Positions 26,059 through 34,800 of a DNA stretch of 64,000 bases are shown piece after piece. The position numbers were made by a program, and so were the translations under genes. This DNA comes from Streptomyces sp. WAC05374. GTDB taxonomy: Bacteria > Actinomycetota > Actinomycetes > Streptomycetales > Streptomycetaceae. Within the stretch, counting starts at the first letter, position 1; every line of letters begins with the position of its first letter. The notes below the pieces were generated by a model, which was given only the letters and a program-made list of their open reading frames with translations, had not been told where the DNA came from and made no database searches. The stretch is from positions 1-64,000 of the forward strand of contig NZ_SMNQ01000025.1 of NCBI RefSeq assembly GCF_004353505.1, in the 5' to 3' direction.

Positions 26059-26991
26059 ATGCGCGCGATCGGTCAGGACGGCTTCGGCGGTCCCGAGGTG
26101 CTGAAGGTCGTCGAGGTCGAACGCCCACGGCCGGGGCCGGCCGAAGTGCTGGTGCGGGTGCACGCGGCCGGGGTCAACCCGACCGACTCCTGGCACCGGG
26201 CGTCCGGAGGGCTGGCCGGTGCGGTCGTCCGGCTCGGCTGGGACGTGTCGGGAGTGGTCGAGGCCGTCGGGCCGGGCGTGACCACCCTCGCCCCCGGCGA
26301 CGAGGTGTTCGGCCTGCCGCGCCACCCGCTCCCGGCGGGCACCTACGCCGAATACGTGACCTCCCCGGCCCGTCACCTGGTGCGCAAGCCCGCCGGGCTG
26401 ACCCATGTGCAGGCGGCCGCGCTGCCGCTGGCCGGGCTGACCGCCTGGCAGGCCCTGACGGACGTCGCCGACGTGCGCCCCGGGGCCCGGGTGCTGGTCC
26501 ACGCGGCGGCGGGCGGCGTCGGCCACCTCGCCGTGCAGATCGCCAAGGCCCGCGGCGCCCACGTCATCGGTACCGCCCGCGCGGCCAAGCACGACTTCCT
26601 GCGCGGCCTCGGCGCGGACGAACTCGTCGACTACACCGGGACGGATTTCGAGACGGCCGTCGCACCGGTCGACGTCGTCCTCGACACGATCGGCGGCGCC
26701 TACGGGCCGCGCTCCCTGCGCACCCTGCGTCCGGGCGGCACCGTCGTGTCCCTCGCCTCCCCGGCCGAGGCGAGCCTGGCCGATCAGGCCCGCCCGCTCG
26801 GCCTGAACGCCGCCTTCATGATCGTGGAGGCCGATCAGGGGGGCATGCGGGAGATAGCCGCCCTGGCCGCCGCCGGTGCGCTCGTCCCCACGATCGACAC
26901 GGTGCTCCCGCTGGAGCACGCGGCGAAGGCCCATGAACTGGCCGACGGCCGCCGCACCACCGGCAAGATCGTCCTCTCCGTCACCGACTGA
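26059..26991 (+). CDS. NADPH:quinone oxidoreductase-type MDR protein
   Basis: This 310-residue zinc-free medium-chain dehydrogenase/reductase starts MRAIGQDGFGGPEVLKV. It has the VHAAGVNPTDS catalytic-domain motif, WDVSGVVEAVGPGV, and the Rossmann motif VHAAAGGVGHLAVQIAK (about residues 148-164). The structural-zinc Cys cluster of alcohol dehydrogenases is absent. Such enzymes reduce quinones or alpha,beta-unsaturated carbonyls with NADPH. Start ATG 26059 is 110 bases from the divergent GlxA/AraC regulator. The hydrolase gene follows after 14 bases, so the two form one operon, possibly for detoxification. Confidence 0.87.
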   Translation: MRAIGQDGFGGPEVLKVVEVERPRPGPAEVLVRVHAAGVNPTDSWHRASGGLAGAVVRLGWDVSGVVEAVGPGVTTLAPGDEVFGLPRHPLPAGTYAEYVTSPARHLVRKPAGLTHVQAAALPLAGLTAWQALTDVADVRPGARVLVHAAAGGVGHLAVQIAKARGAHVIGTARAAKHDFLRGLGADELVDYTGTDFETAVAPVDVVLDTIGGAYGPRSLRTLRPGGTVVSLASPAEASLADQARPLGLNAAFMIVEADQGGMREIAALAAAGALVPTIDTVLPLEHAAKAHELADGRRTTGKIVLSVTD

Positions 26992-27005
26992 CCCCGGAGC
27001 ACCCC

Positions 27006-27680
27006 GTGACCACCTACGTCCTCGTCCCCGGCGCCTGGCACGGCGCGTGGACCTTCGCGCCGCTGGCCCGGCAGCTCCGGGCGCACGGCCACCAGGCGTA
27101 CCCCCTCACCCTCACCGGCGTGGGCGACCGCCGGCACCTGCTCACCGCCACGGTCAACCTCGACACCCACATCGACGACGTGGCCCACCTCCTGACGGAT
27201 GAGGAGATCACCGACGCCGTGCTGGTCGGCCACAGCTACGGCGGCATGGTGATCACCGGAGCCGCCGACCGCGTACCCGGGCGGGTGGCGGGGCTGGTGT
27301 ACGTCGACGCCGTGGTCCCCGCCCACGGCGACTCCTGCTGGTCGCTCGTCACCGACCGGGAGCGCGCCTGGTACCTCGACGGCGCGGGGGAGACCGGCTA
27401 CACCAGCGCGCCCCTGCCCTTCTTCGACGCCCGCGCCACCCCGCACCCGCTGGCCTCCCTGCTCCAGACGATCCGCCTGGACGGCGGTCTCGACCGCTTC
27501 CGGAGCCTCGACTACGTCCACGCCACCGACTGGGACGGCGAGTCGCCCTTCACCGCGCTGTACGAACGGCTGCGCGACGACCCCGCCTGGCGTACGCACG
27601 CCCTGGCCTCCGGCCACAACGTGATGCGGGACGCCCCGGACGAGCTGCTCACCATCCTGCTGGGAGCCGCCCGGGACTGA
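27006..27680 (+). CDS. Alpha/beta hydrolase (EstC/salicylate-esterase type)
   Basis: This 224-residue alpha/beta hydrolase starts at GTG 27006. Motifs are YVLVPGAWHGAW (oxyanion side), LTGVGDRRHL, nucleophile Ser in VGHSYGGMVI (about 76), Asp probably in the DYVHATDWD region and His in ASGHNVMRDAPDEL. The GAWHGAW plus GVGDR combination is characteristic of the EstC/hydroxynitrile-lyase-like esterases. It is co-transcribed with the quinone reductase. Its last 32 bases overlap the 3' end of the convergent phosphopantetheinyl transferase gene, which marks the left edge of the biosynthetic cluster. Confidence 0.85.
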   Translation: MTTYVLVPGAWHGAWTFAPLARQLRAHGHQAYPLTLTGVGDRRHLLTATVNLDTHIDDVAHLLTDEEITDAVLVGHSYGGMVITGAADRVPGRVAGLVYVDAVVPAHGDSCWSLVTDRERAWYLDGAGETGYTSAPLPFFDARATPHPLASLLQTIRLDGGLDRFRSLDYVHATDWDGESPFTALYERLRDDPAWRTHALASGHNVMRDAPDELLTILLGAARD

Positions 27681-28383
27681 CCGCGCGAGGGCGGCCCGTC
27701 ACCGGCCAGCGGCGGACCCCCACCGGGTCCAGCGCCATCGGTGCGACGAAGGAGGCCATGGCCGTGGCGGGGAGCCCGGCCGCCGGGAGGAGGGTGGTGC
27801 GGGCGTGCCAGGTGCCCGGGGCATGGCCCGCGATGCCCCGCAGCGCGACCCCGCCGCCCGTGGAGAACGTCAGGTTCACCGACTTCGCCCCCCGGGCGAG
27901 CCCCTGGCCGGTCGCCTTGACCGCCGCCTCCAGGAGGGTCCAGGCCGGGAAGAAGGACTCCGGCCCGGCCTCCGGGGGGAGGTCGGGGACGACGAACGAC
28001 AGGACGTCGAGCGCCGAGGGGACCGGGCGGATCAGCTCCACGTCCACACCGATGGGCCCGTCGGCCGCCGCGCACAGCAGGAGCAGCCCGTCCGAGCGCG
28101 ACCAACTGATGTGACGCCCCGGATGGTCCGGCAGGTAGGGCTTGCCGGTGGGGGTGTGGGCGATGCGGACGTCGGGGGGCGCCAGGCCCAGCCACTCCGC
28201 CACCAGGTGCCGTACCGTCCGCCTCGTCCGCAGGAAGCGGCGCGCCGCCTCCTGGTTCTCGAAGGACGCCAGGCGGCGCGCCTCCTCCTCGGTGAGGGCG
28301 CCCGGCCGGTGGTCGACCAGCCGCGCCGCGTCGGCCGCGTCGAGGTCCACCAGCCAGGCGTCCAGCCGTGCCGAGCCGGTCAC
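27649..28383 (-). CDS. 4'-Phosphopantetheinyl transferase (Sfp type)
   Basis: This 244-residue enzyme would activate the carrier domains of the cluster (ACP, NRPS PCP and the carrier domain of the cupin-MetRS protein) with CoA-derived phosphopantetheine. Visible motifs are HISWSRSDG, the magnesium-binding GVDVE (about residue 113) and WTLLEAAVKATGQG (about 148-161). In the family the last motif reads WxxKExxxK; here the first Lys is Leu while Glu and the second Lys are kept. The GTG start at 28383 shares GTGA with the stop of the upstream C45 acyltransferase gene. The 3' end overlaps a convergent gene by 32 bases. Confidence 0.85.
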   Translation of the reverse strand: MTGSARLDAWLVDLDAADAARLVDHRPGALTEEEARRLASFENQEAARRFLRTRRTVRHLVAEWLGLAPPDVRIAHTPTGKPYLPDHPGRHISWSRSDGLLLLCAAADGPIGVDVELIRPVPSALDVLSFVVPDLPPEAGPESFFPAWTLLEAAVKATGQGLARGAKSVNLTFSTGGGVALRGIAGHAPGTWHARTTLLPAAGLPATAMASFVAPMALDPVGVRRWPVTGRPRAVSPGRLPAGW

Positions 28384-29432
28384 AGCGTGAAGACCTGCGT
28401 TCCGGACAGGGCCGGGTCACCGGGCCGCAGGTGCAGCCGTCCCTCGGCGGGCAGCAGCACCACCGCGGCCACGGTGCGTTCGGCCCGGACGTCGCCCCGG
28501 TCGGGGACCCGGATCGGCGGCCGGGACAGCACGGCGAAGTGCTCCTCCGGCCCGGCGCCCGCGGTCAGGCCGGCCAACCCCTCGGTGGCCGCCTTCAGGC
28601 GCCGTACCGACGAGTTGCGCGCGAACACGTTGATCTCGTCGGCGGCCACGAAGTCCGGGTGCAGGAAGTGGTTCGTGTGAACCGTCCGCCGCGCCTCGTG
28701 GACGCGCAATTCGTCGCCGAGGACCTCCAGCCACACGGCCCTCTCCCGGTCGCACAGGGTCAGCGAGCGGGAACTGGCGAGGGGCAGACCGGCGAGGACC
28801 TTGAGGGCCTCCTCCACGCTCCCCGCCGTGTCCAGCAGGTGACGGATCGCCAGGTACGGGGGTACGCCCGGCTTCCAGTCGCCGCCCAGCACCAGGTTGA
28901 GACCCACGGCCAGGCCGTCGCTGTTGATACCGAGGTAGCCGAGCAGCCCGCCGAAGCTGAGGACGAGGGAGCGGCGCGGCACGTCCGCGCGGGACACCTC
29001 CAGGACGCTGATCACCTCGTCCAGGTCGCCGTTGAGGTCGACGGTCTGGGCGAGGGCGGGCCCCGCGGGGTCGGACCCCGCGACCGCCCAGGTCGTGCAG
29101 TCACCGGCGGTGGGCACCTTCCGGTAGCCCATGATCTCCCGGCGAACCTGGAGCAGCCACGCCTCCTCCTCGGTGATGCCGGCGCCCGCCGCCAGGCCCG
29201 CGACCTCCTCCGCGAGGGCGGGCAGCGCCGCCGTGATCTCCGCCCGGTGCGCGGCGATCACGGGACGCAGGCCGTCGAGGGTCACCGGCTCCGGCAGCAC
29301 CTTGTTCAGCCGGGCCAGCGAGTCGCCGAGGAAGGCCCGCAGGCCGGGCCCGAGCGCCGCCCCGTGCGTCCGGCCGACGGTGTACGGGTCACCGGCGGCC
29401 CGGACGAACGGGACGGTCGTGGGCGCGCTCAT
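28380..29432 (-). CDS. C45 autoproteolytic acyltransferase (penicillin acyltransferase-like)
   Basis: This 350-residue Ntn-hydrolase is of the isopenicillin-N acyltransferase (peptidase C45) family. These proenzymes cut themselves before a Cys that then becomes the N-terminal nucleophile; the Cys is seen in AGDCTTWAV (C112). DYTVGRTHG-like N-terminal and SRSLTLCD/HTNHFL C-terminal family motifs are present. Family members swap or hydrolyse amide-bound acyl groups, so here it may transfer an acyl chain to or from the amine or hydrazine product, or release a carrier-bound or protecting acyl group. It overlaps its upstream neighbour by ATGA (29429-29432) and its downstream one by GTGA. No signal peptide. 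Confidence 0.82.
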   Translation of the reverse strand: MSAPTTVPFVRAAGDPYTVGRTHGAALGPGLRAFLGDSLARLNKVLPEPVTLDGLRPVIAAHRAEITAALPALAEEVAGLAAGAGITEEEAWLLQVRREIMGYRKVPTAGDCTTWAVAGSDPAGPALAQTVDLNGDLDEVISVLEVSRADVPRRSLVLSFGGLLGYLGINSDGLAVGLNLVLGGDWKPGVPPYLAIRHLLDTAGSVEEALKVLAGLPLASSRSLTLCDRERAVWLEVLGDELRVHEARRTVHTNHFLHPDFVAADEINVFARNSSVRRLKAATEGLAGLTAGAGPEEHFAVLSRPPIRVPDRGDVRAERTVAAVVLLPAEGRLHLRPGDPALSGTQVFTL

Positions 29433-30055
29433 GCCTCCGGTGCCTTCCCGCTCACCTTCGGCCACGCCGACAGCTCCCGCTGCACCCGCGGCCACTCGGC
29501 GCGCAGCACGCTGTAGAAGACGGCGTCCCTGCGCCGGCCACCCGGCATGTAGTTGAAGCTGCGCAGGGTGCCCTCCTCCACGGCACCGATGTTGGCGAGC
29601 CCGCGCCGCGCCTGGACGTTCAGCACGTCCGTCTTGAACTCCACGCGCTCGGCCAGCAGCCGGTCGAAGGCGTGCTCCAGCAGCAGGTACTTCGCCCACC
29701 GGTTGACACCCTTGCCGCGGAAGTCGCGGCCGAGCCAGGACCATCCGATCTCCAGCCGGCGGTCGGCCTCGGCCATGTTGCCGTAGCTCATGCTGCCCGC
29801 GACCCGCCCCGACTCCTTGTCCGTGATGACGTACACCACGCGCCGGCCCGCTGCCTGGTCGGCGAGGCAGGTGTCGAAGAACTCCTCGAAGCTTGCCTCG
29901 TCGGTCACGGCCGCGACGAAGTAGCGCCAGATGTCCGGGTCCATGGCCACGGCCCGGACCGGCTCGCGGTCGGCCTCGGTGACCGGGGCCAGCCGCACCC
30001 GGTCGTTCTCCAGGACGGCGGCGGCGTCCGCCGCCCAGTTCGTCTCGGTGCTCAT
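29429..30055 (-). CDS. GNAT acyltransferase (RimJ/RimL type), cluster N-acyltransferase
   Basis: This 208-residue GNAT has the acetyl-CoA pyrophosphate loop in WLGRDFRGKGVNRWAK (about residues 108-123) and VLNVQARRGLANIGAVEEG (motif B). The RimJ-like architecture fits N-acylation of a small amine. In the triacsin pathway a GNAT acylates hydrazinoacetic acid before loading onto an ACP by an AMP ligase. Here the GNAT lies next to the ACP and AMP ligase in the same gene train, so the same role is plausible but unproven. The gene ends by overlapping the C45 gene (ATGA), and starts 3 bases after the ACP stop. Confidence 0.82.
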   Translation of the reverse strand: MSTETNWAADAAAVLENDRVRLAPVTEADREPVRAVAMDPDIWRYFVAAVTDEASFEEFFDTCLADQAAGRRVVYVITDKESGRVAGSMSYGNMAEADRRLEIGWSWLGRDFRGKGVNRWAKYLLLEHAFDRLLAERVEFKTDVLNVQARRGLANIGAVEEGTLRSFNYMPGGRRRDAVFYSVLRAEWPRVQRELSAWPKVSGKAPEA

Positions 30056-30058
30056 GGG

Positions 30059-30340
30059 TCAGACTCCCTTGCCGGAATGACGGGTCAGCGCGTCGGTGAC
30101 GTCGCGCAGCGTCGTCATCCTCGCGAGGTCGTGCTCGGTGAAGTGGGCCAGATCGACGTCGGTGACCTCGCAGACCTCGGTCAGGAAGAGGACCTTGTTG
30201 AGCGAGGTCAGCCCGTAGGCGGCGACCATGTCGGCGTCCGGGTCGAGCGCCTCGGGGGCCACCTCGGGGGTGAGGACGGCCGAGAGCTGCTCGCGGGCGG
30301 CCGATTCGATCAGGTCGTCGGTGCGCGTGTCAGGGTGCAT
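30059..30340 (-). CDS. Discrete acyl carrier protein
   Basis: This 93-residue acyl carrier protein has the phosphopantetheine attachment motif AAYGLTSLNKV, with Ser46, where T replaces the usual D of DSL. Four-helix predicted pattern and acidic N-terminal half agree. The stop lies 3 bases ahead of the GNAT gene, and its ATG (30340) lies inside the last 11 bases of the AMP-ligase gene, so it is tightly coupled. It most likely receives the acyl group adenylated by that ligase, possibly an N-acylated hydrazino acid. Confidence 0.88.
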   Translation of the reverse strand: MHPDTRTDDLIESAAREQLSAVLTPEVAPEALDPDADMVAAYGLTSLNKVLFLTEVCEVTDVDLAHFTEHDLARMTTLRDVTDALTRHSGKGV

Positions 30341-31865
30341 GGATGCCTTCCGTGCTGTCGTGTACGGCGGTGTGGTGGGCGGCGAGGATCTGTCGCCGCT
30401 TCGGCTTGTACTGGGAGGTGAGCAGCCCGTTGTCGATGCTGAACGGGGGGTCCGCGACCACGACCCGGCTGATCCGCTCGTCCGCGGACAGCTCGGCGTT
30501 GGTCAGGGCGAGCCGGGCCGCGATCGCGTCCCGGTCGGCGGGCACCGACCCCGGGGACACGACGGCGACCAGCTCCGTCTGGGCGGGGCAGAACAGGACG
30601 CACTCGGCGATGGCCGGGTCCGCCTTCATCCGCTCCTCGATCGGCCGGACCACGACCTTCTTGCCGTTGTCGAGGACGATCACGTCGTCGGCCCGGCCGA
30701 GGATGTACAGGAACCCGTCCTCGTCGATCCGGCCCAGGTCCCCGGTCCTGACCGTGCCGTCGGGCTCGAAGACCCGCTCGGAGTCGCCCGGCCGCGCGTA
30801 CGCGTAGTGGGTGTTGACCGGGTACTCGCTGCGCACCCGGACCAGTCCGTCGTCGCCGATCAGCACCTGCTTGCCGGGCAGCACCCGGCCGACGCTGCCC
30901 TCCCGGCTCGCGCCCGGGTGGTTCTTGGCGACGATGCACGTCTCGTTGAGCCCGTACCCCTCGTAGAGGGGGAGGCCCGCCTCCTCGGTGAAGAAGCGCA
31001 GCGTGTCGGGGTTCGCCGGCGCGGACCCGGTCCACAGGTAGCGGATGCGGTCGCCGAACACGGCCCGCGCGGCCTCGGCGGGCCCCGTACCGTCCTTCGC
31101 CCGTGCCAGCCGCGCCTCGATCTGCCGCTTGGCGGTCTCGTAGAGGGCGGGCACCCCCATCACCACGGTCGGCCGCACCCGGCGCAGCGCCGCGAAGGCC
31201 GCCTCGTAGGTGCTGATGGTGACGTCGTGGCCGTGCAGCAGCGCCGAGTACACCCAGTACCGCTGCTGGAGCAGGGACAGCGGCAGGAAGACGAACAGGT
31301 CGTCGTCCGGCTTGTGCGCGAAGATCTCCTGCACGGCGGCGAGCGAGCTGTTGATGCTGCCCGCCGTCGCGCCCAGGCCCTTCGGCTCCCCGGTGCTGCC
31401 GGACGTGAACTTGATGGTGGTCACGTCCCGAGGGCCCCAGGTCACGGGCGGCAGCGGCGCGGAGCCGTCCGCCGTGTCCGGACGCCCGCCCTCGGAGACG
31501 GCCCGCACCTCCTCCATCGGCACCGTGCCGGGCGCGTCCGCGCGGTCCGTGAACAGCAGCGTGATGCCGTACCGTTCCGTCAGCTCGGCCGTCGGCTCGA
31601 ACTTGCCGGGCTCGAACCCGGCCGTCTCCACCTTCAGGCGCAGCGCCGCGAGGTCCAGCACGACCCACTCCAGGCAGTTCGCCGCGAGGATGCCGATGCG
31701 GTCGCCCGGGCCGATCCCGCGGCCGCGCAGCCACCGGGCCACCCGGCCGGCCCGCTCGTACAGGTCGGCGAGCGGCAGGCTCTGAGAGCCGAGCAGCCGC
31801 GCGACCGTGATCCGGCCGCCGAGCGGCGGGGAGCCGGCCACACGGTCCAGCAGGTTCTCGCCCAT
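30330..31865 (-). CDS. Acyl-AMP ligase (AMP-dependent synthetase)
   Basis: This 511-residue ANL-superfamily enzyme has the P-loop-like core TIKFTSGSTGEPKGLG (about residue 158), YEGYGLNET (about 300), TGDLGRIDEDGFLYILGRADD (from 31000 on the minus strand) and a C-terminal half ending in QYKPKRRQ with the catalytic Lys. ATG 31865 (MGENLL) is preferred because GAGGGAG lies six bases ahead; ATG 31880, overlapping the NRPS stop as TGATG, is possible. It should activate a carboxylic acid as acyl-AMP and pass it to the next-encoded ACP, as Tri29-type ligases do in triacsin biosynthesis. Substrate is not readable. Confidence 0.85.
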   Translation of the reverse strand: MGENLLDRVAGSPPLGGRITVARLLGSQSLPLADLYERAGRVARWLRGRGIGPGDRIGILAANCLEWVVLDLAALRLKVETAGFEPGKFEPTAELTERYGITLLFTDRADAPGTVPMEEVRAVSEGGRPDTADGSAPLPPVTWGPRDVTTIKFTSGSTGEPKGLGATAGSINSSLAAVQEIFAHKPDDDLFVFLPLSLLQQRYWVYSALLHGHDVTISTYEAAFAALRRVRPTVVMGVPALYETAKRQIEARLARAKDGTGPAEAARAVFGDRIRYLWTGSAPANPDTLRFFTEEAGLPLYEGYGLNETCIVAKNHPGASREGSVGRVLPGKQVLIGDDGLVRVRSEYPVNTHYAYARPGDSERVFEPDGTVRTGDLGRIDEDGFLYILGRADDVIVLDNGKKVVVRPIEERMKADPAIAECVLFCPAQTELVAVVSPGSVPADRDAIAARLALTNAELSADERISRVVVADPPFSIDNGLLTSQYKPKRRQILAAHHTAVHDSTEGIHAP

Positions 31866-31879
31866 CGGGTTCTCCCTCA

Positions 31880-34800
31880 TCACCGGCCGCCCTCCGGCGT
31901 CCGCGCGCCCTGCGCCACCACGGGCGCCATGGCGCGGATCGTCTCCAGCTCCGCGAACTGGTCGAGGGTCAGCGGCACACCGAACTGCTTGCGCACGGCC
32001 GTCAGGATCCGTGCCGCAGCGATGGAGTCCCCGCCGAGCGAGGCCAGGCCGGTGTGCACACCGACGCTCTCCCGGCGCAGCACCGACGCCCAGATCTCCA
32101 CCAGCGCCCGCTCGGTGTCGTCGGCCGGCCCGTCGTCGCCGCCCGCGGCACCGCCGGCGGCCGGCTCCTCCTCGTCCAGGGGGGTTTGCGCGAGCCGCGC
32201 CCGGTCGACCTTGCCGTTGCGGGTCAGCGGCAGCTCGTCGTGCCACACCAGGACCGACGGCACCATGTAGTCCGGCAGGTCGGCGCGGAGCGCCGTGCGC
32301 ACCTCCGCCTCCGACGGCCGGCCGGAACCGCTGGGCACCAGGTGGGCCACGAGCCGGTCGCCACGGGCCCCCGGCACCCCGGCGACGACCGCCTTGCGGA
32401 TGCCGTGCAGGGCCACCAGCCGGGTCTCGACCTCGCCCGCCTCGATGCGGTAGCCGTTGACCTTGATCTGGAAGTCGCCGCGGCCCAGGATCGCGATCTC
32501 CCCGCTCGGCAGGTACCGGCCCAGGTCGCCCGTGCGGTACATCCGCTCGCCGCGCGCCTCGTCCAGGAAGAACCGCTCGGCGGTGCGCTCCTCGTCGCCG
32601 AGGTAGCCGCGCGCCAGGCCGGTGCCCGCCGCGCAGATCTCGCCGGTCACCCAGTCCGGTGCGTCGAGCCCGTCCCGGTCCAGGACGTACGCCCGGTTGT
32701 TGGCGTTGGGCCGGCCGTACGGGATGGACTCGCTGCCGTCCTCGTCGGCGCCGACCGGGTGCAGGATGTTCCAGATCGTCGTCTCGGTCGGTCCGCCCAG
32801 CGAGACCACGTCCACGTCCGGCTTGAGGCGCCGCAGCGAGGCGGGCAGCGCGGGCGGGACGCGGTCGCCGCTCATCATCACGAGCCGCAGCGCGGGCGGC
32901 ACCTCGGCCTGTGCGACGGCCTGGTCGTGCATCAGGTTGACGATCGCGGGCACCGAGTTCCACACGCTGACCCCGAACCGGCGGCACAGCTCCAGCCAGT
33001 GGGCGGGGTCGACCGCCTTGTCCCGGTCGGGCATCACCAGCGCGGCACCCGCGGACAGCGCGCCGAACACGTCCCACACCGACAGGTCGAAGTTGAACGC
33101 GCTGATCGCGAAGAACCGGTCCGAGGCGGTGATGCCGAACCGCTCGTGGCAGTCGGCCACCACATTGGCCACGTTCAGGTGACTGACCATCACGCCCTTG
33201 GGCGCCCCGGTCGTGCCCGACGTGTACAGCACGTACGCCAGGTCGTCCGGGCTGGAACCCGCGGGCCGCGGCGGCACCTCGGCCGCGCCACCGCCCGGCG
33301 GGGCCGGGGCGGTCACGTCCAGCGGCAGCACCTCCAGCCCGCCGTCCGGGTCCGTCCACCCGGCGTTGGTCAGCACGCAGCGCACCCCGCCGTCACGCAG
33401 CATGTACTGCTGGCGCGCGGCCGGCAGGCCCGCGTCCACGGGCAGGTACGCCCCGCCCGCGAGCACCGTCGCGAGGATGCCGACGATCTGCTCCGGGCCC
33501 CGGTGCATGACCAGGCCCACCAGCTCGTCCCGCGCCACACCCCGCTCCCGCAGCCACCTGGCGGCGTGCGCCGCCCGGGCGAGGAGTTCGCCGTACGTCA
33601 CCGTGCCCGACGAGGTGAGGATCGCGGCCGCGTCCGGCGCGGTGCGGGCCCGCTCGACGATGTCGTCGCCGAGCATCCGCTCCGGCAGCGGCCCGGCCGT
33701 GTCGTTGGCCGCCGCGCGCCGCTCCCGCTGCTCGGGCGGCAGCAGGTCGAAGGAGCGCCGGCCCCACGCCGCCTCGTCCGTGAGCGCCTCCAGGAGAGTG
33801 CCGAAGCCGTGCGCGAGGGCGTCGGGCAGGCCCTCCGGGAACAGCTCGTCGATCCCGTCGAGCTGGACGACGAGCCCGCCGTGCTGTTCCATCGCGAACG
33901 CGTTCAGCCACACCTGCGGGGTCTGGCTGACCGTGAACACCTCGGTGCCGAACAGCTCCAGCGCCGACCCGTCGGCGTCGCCGTGCCCGATGGCGCTGTT
34001 GAACGTGAACGGCATCCGGGCTCCGGCCACGCCGCCGCGCCGCCGCGCCAGCTCCTGCATCACCTCGATGCCGGAGAAGTGGCGGTGGTCCAGATCGCTG
34101 CGCAGCCTGCTCTGCAGGGCCAGGGCCCGCTCCTCGAAGGTGAGCGAGCGGTCCACGTCCGCCTCGACGAGCATCGTGTCGGAGAACTGCCCGATGGCGG
34201 CCGGCATCCGCGGATGGATCGGCGGCCGGTTCGCGACCGTCGTCGTCACCGTGAAGCGCCGGCCGGCGCCCCAGGTGGACAGCGCCTCCGCGTACGCGGC
34301 GAACACGACGGCCGACGGGGTCAGCCCGGCCTGCGCGGCCCGCTTCTTCAGCGCCGCCCAGGCGGGCGCGTCCAGCCGCACGGCACGCTGGGTGAAGCGC
34401 GACGACGTCAGCGCGGACGGGCTCGTGGCGAGCGGCAGGTCCGGGTGCGGAGCGAGGTCGTCGACCCGGGCGAGCCAGTAGTCGCGCGAGCGGCGGGCGG
34501 CGGCCTTGCCGCGGTGGGCCTCCAGGGCGGCGATGTACTCCTCGTACGGCAGCTCGTCGGCGGAGGGCGCGTCGCCCGTGTCGTACGCCTGCCACCAGGC
34601 ACGGAAGAACAGGAACATGCTCAGCCCGTCCATGACGAGCCCGTCGTGGCTGACGTGGAGCACCATCCGGTCGTCCGCGAGGACCGTCACCTCCGCGGCG
34701 ATCAGCGGGACGCGGTCCGCTGACAGGACCCGGTGCGAGCGCTTCTCGCGCAGCTCGGCCAGCTTCCGCTCCTGAGCCTGGGGGCTCTCGCGGCGCAGGT

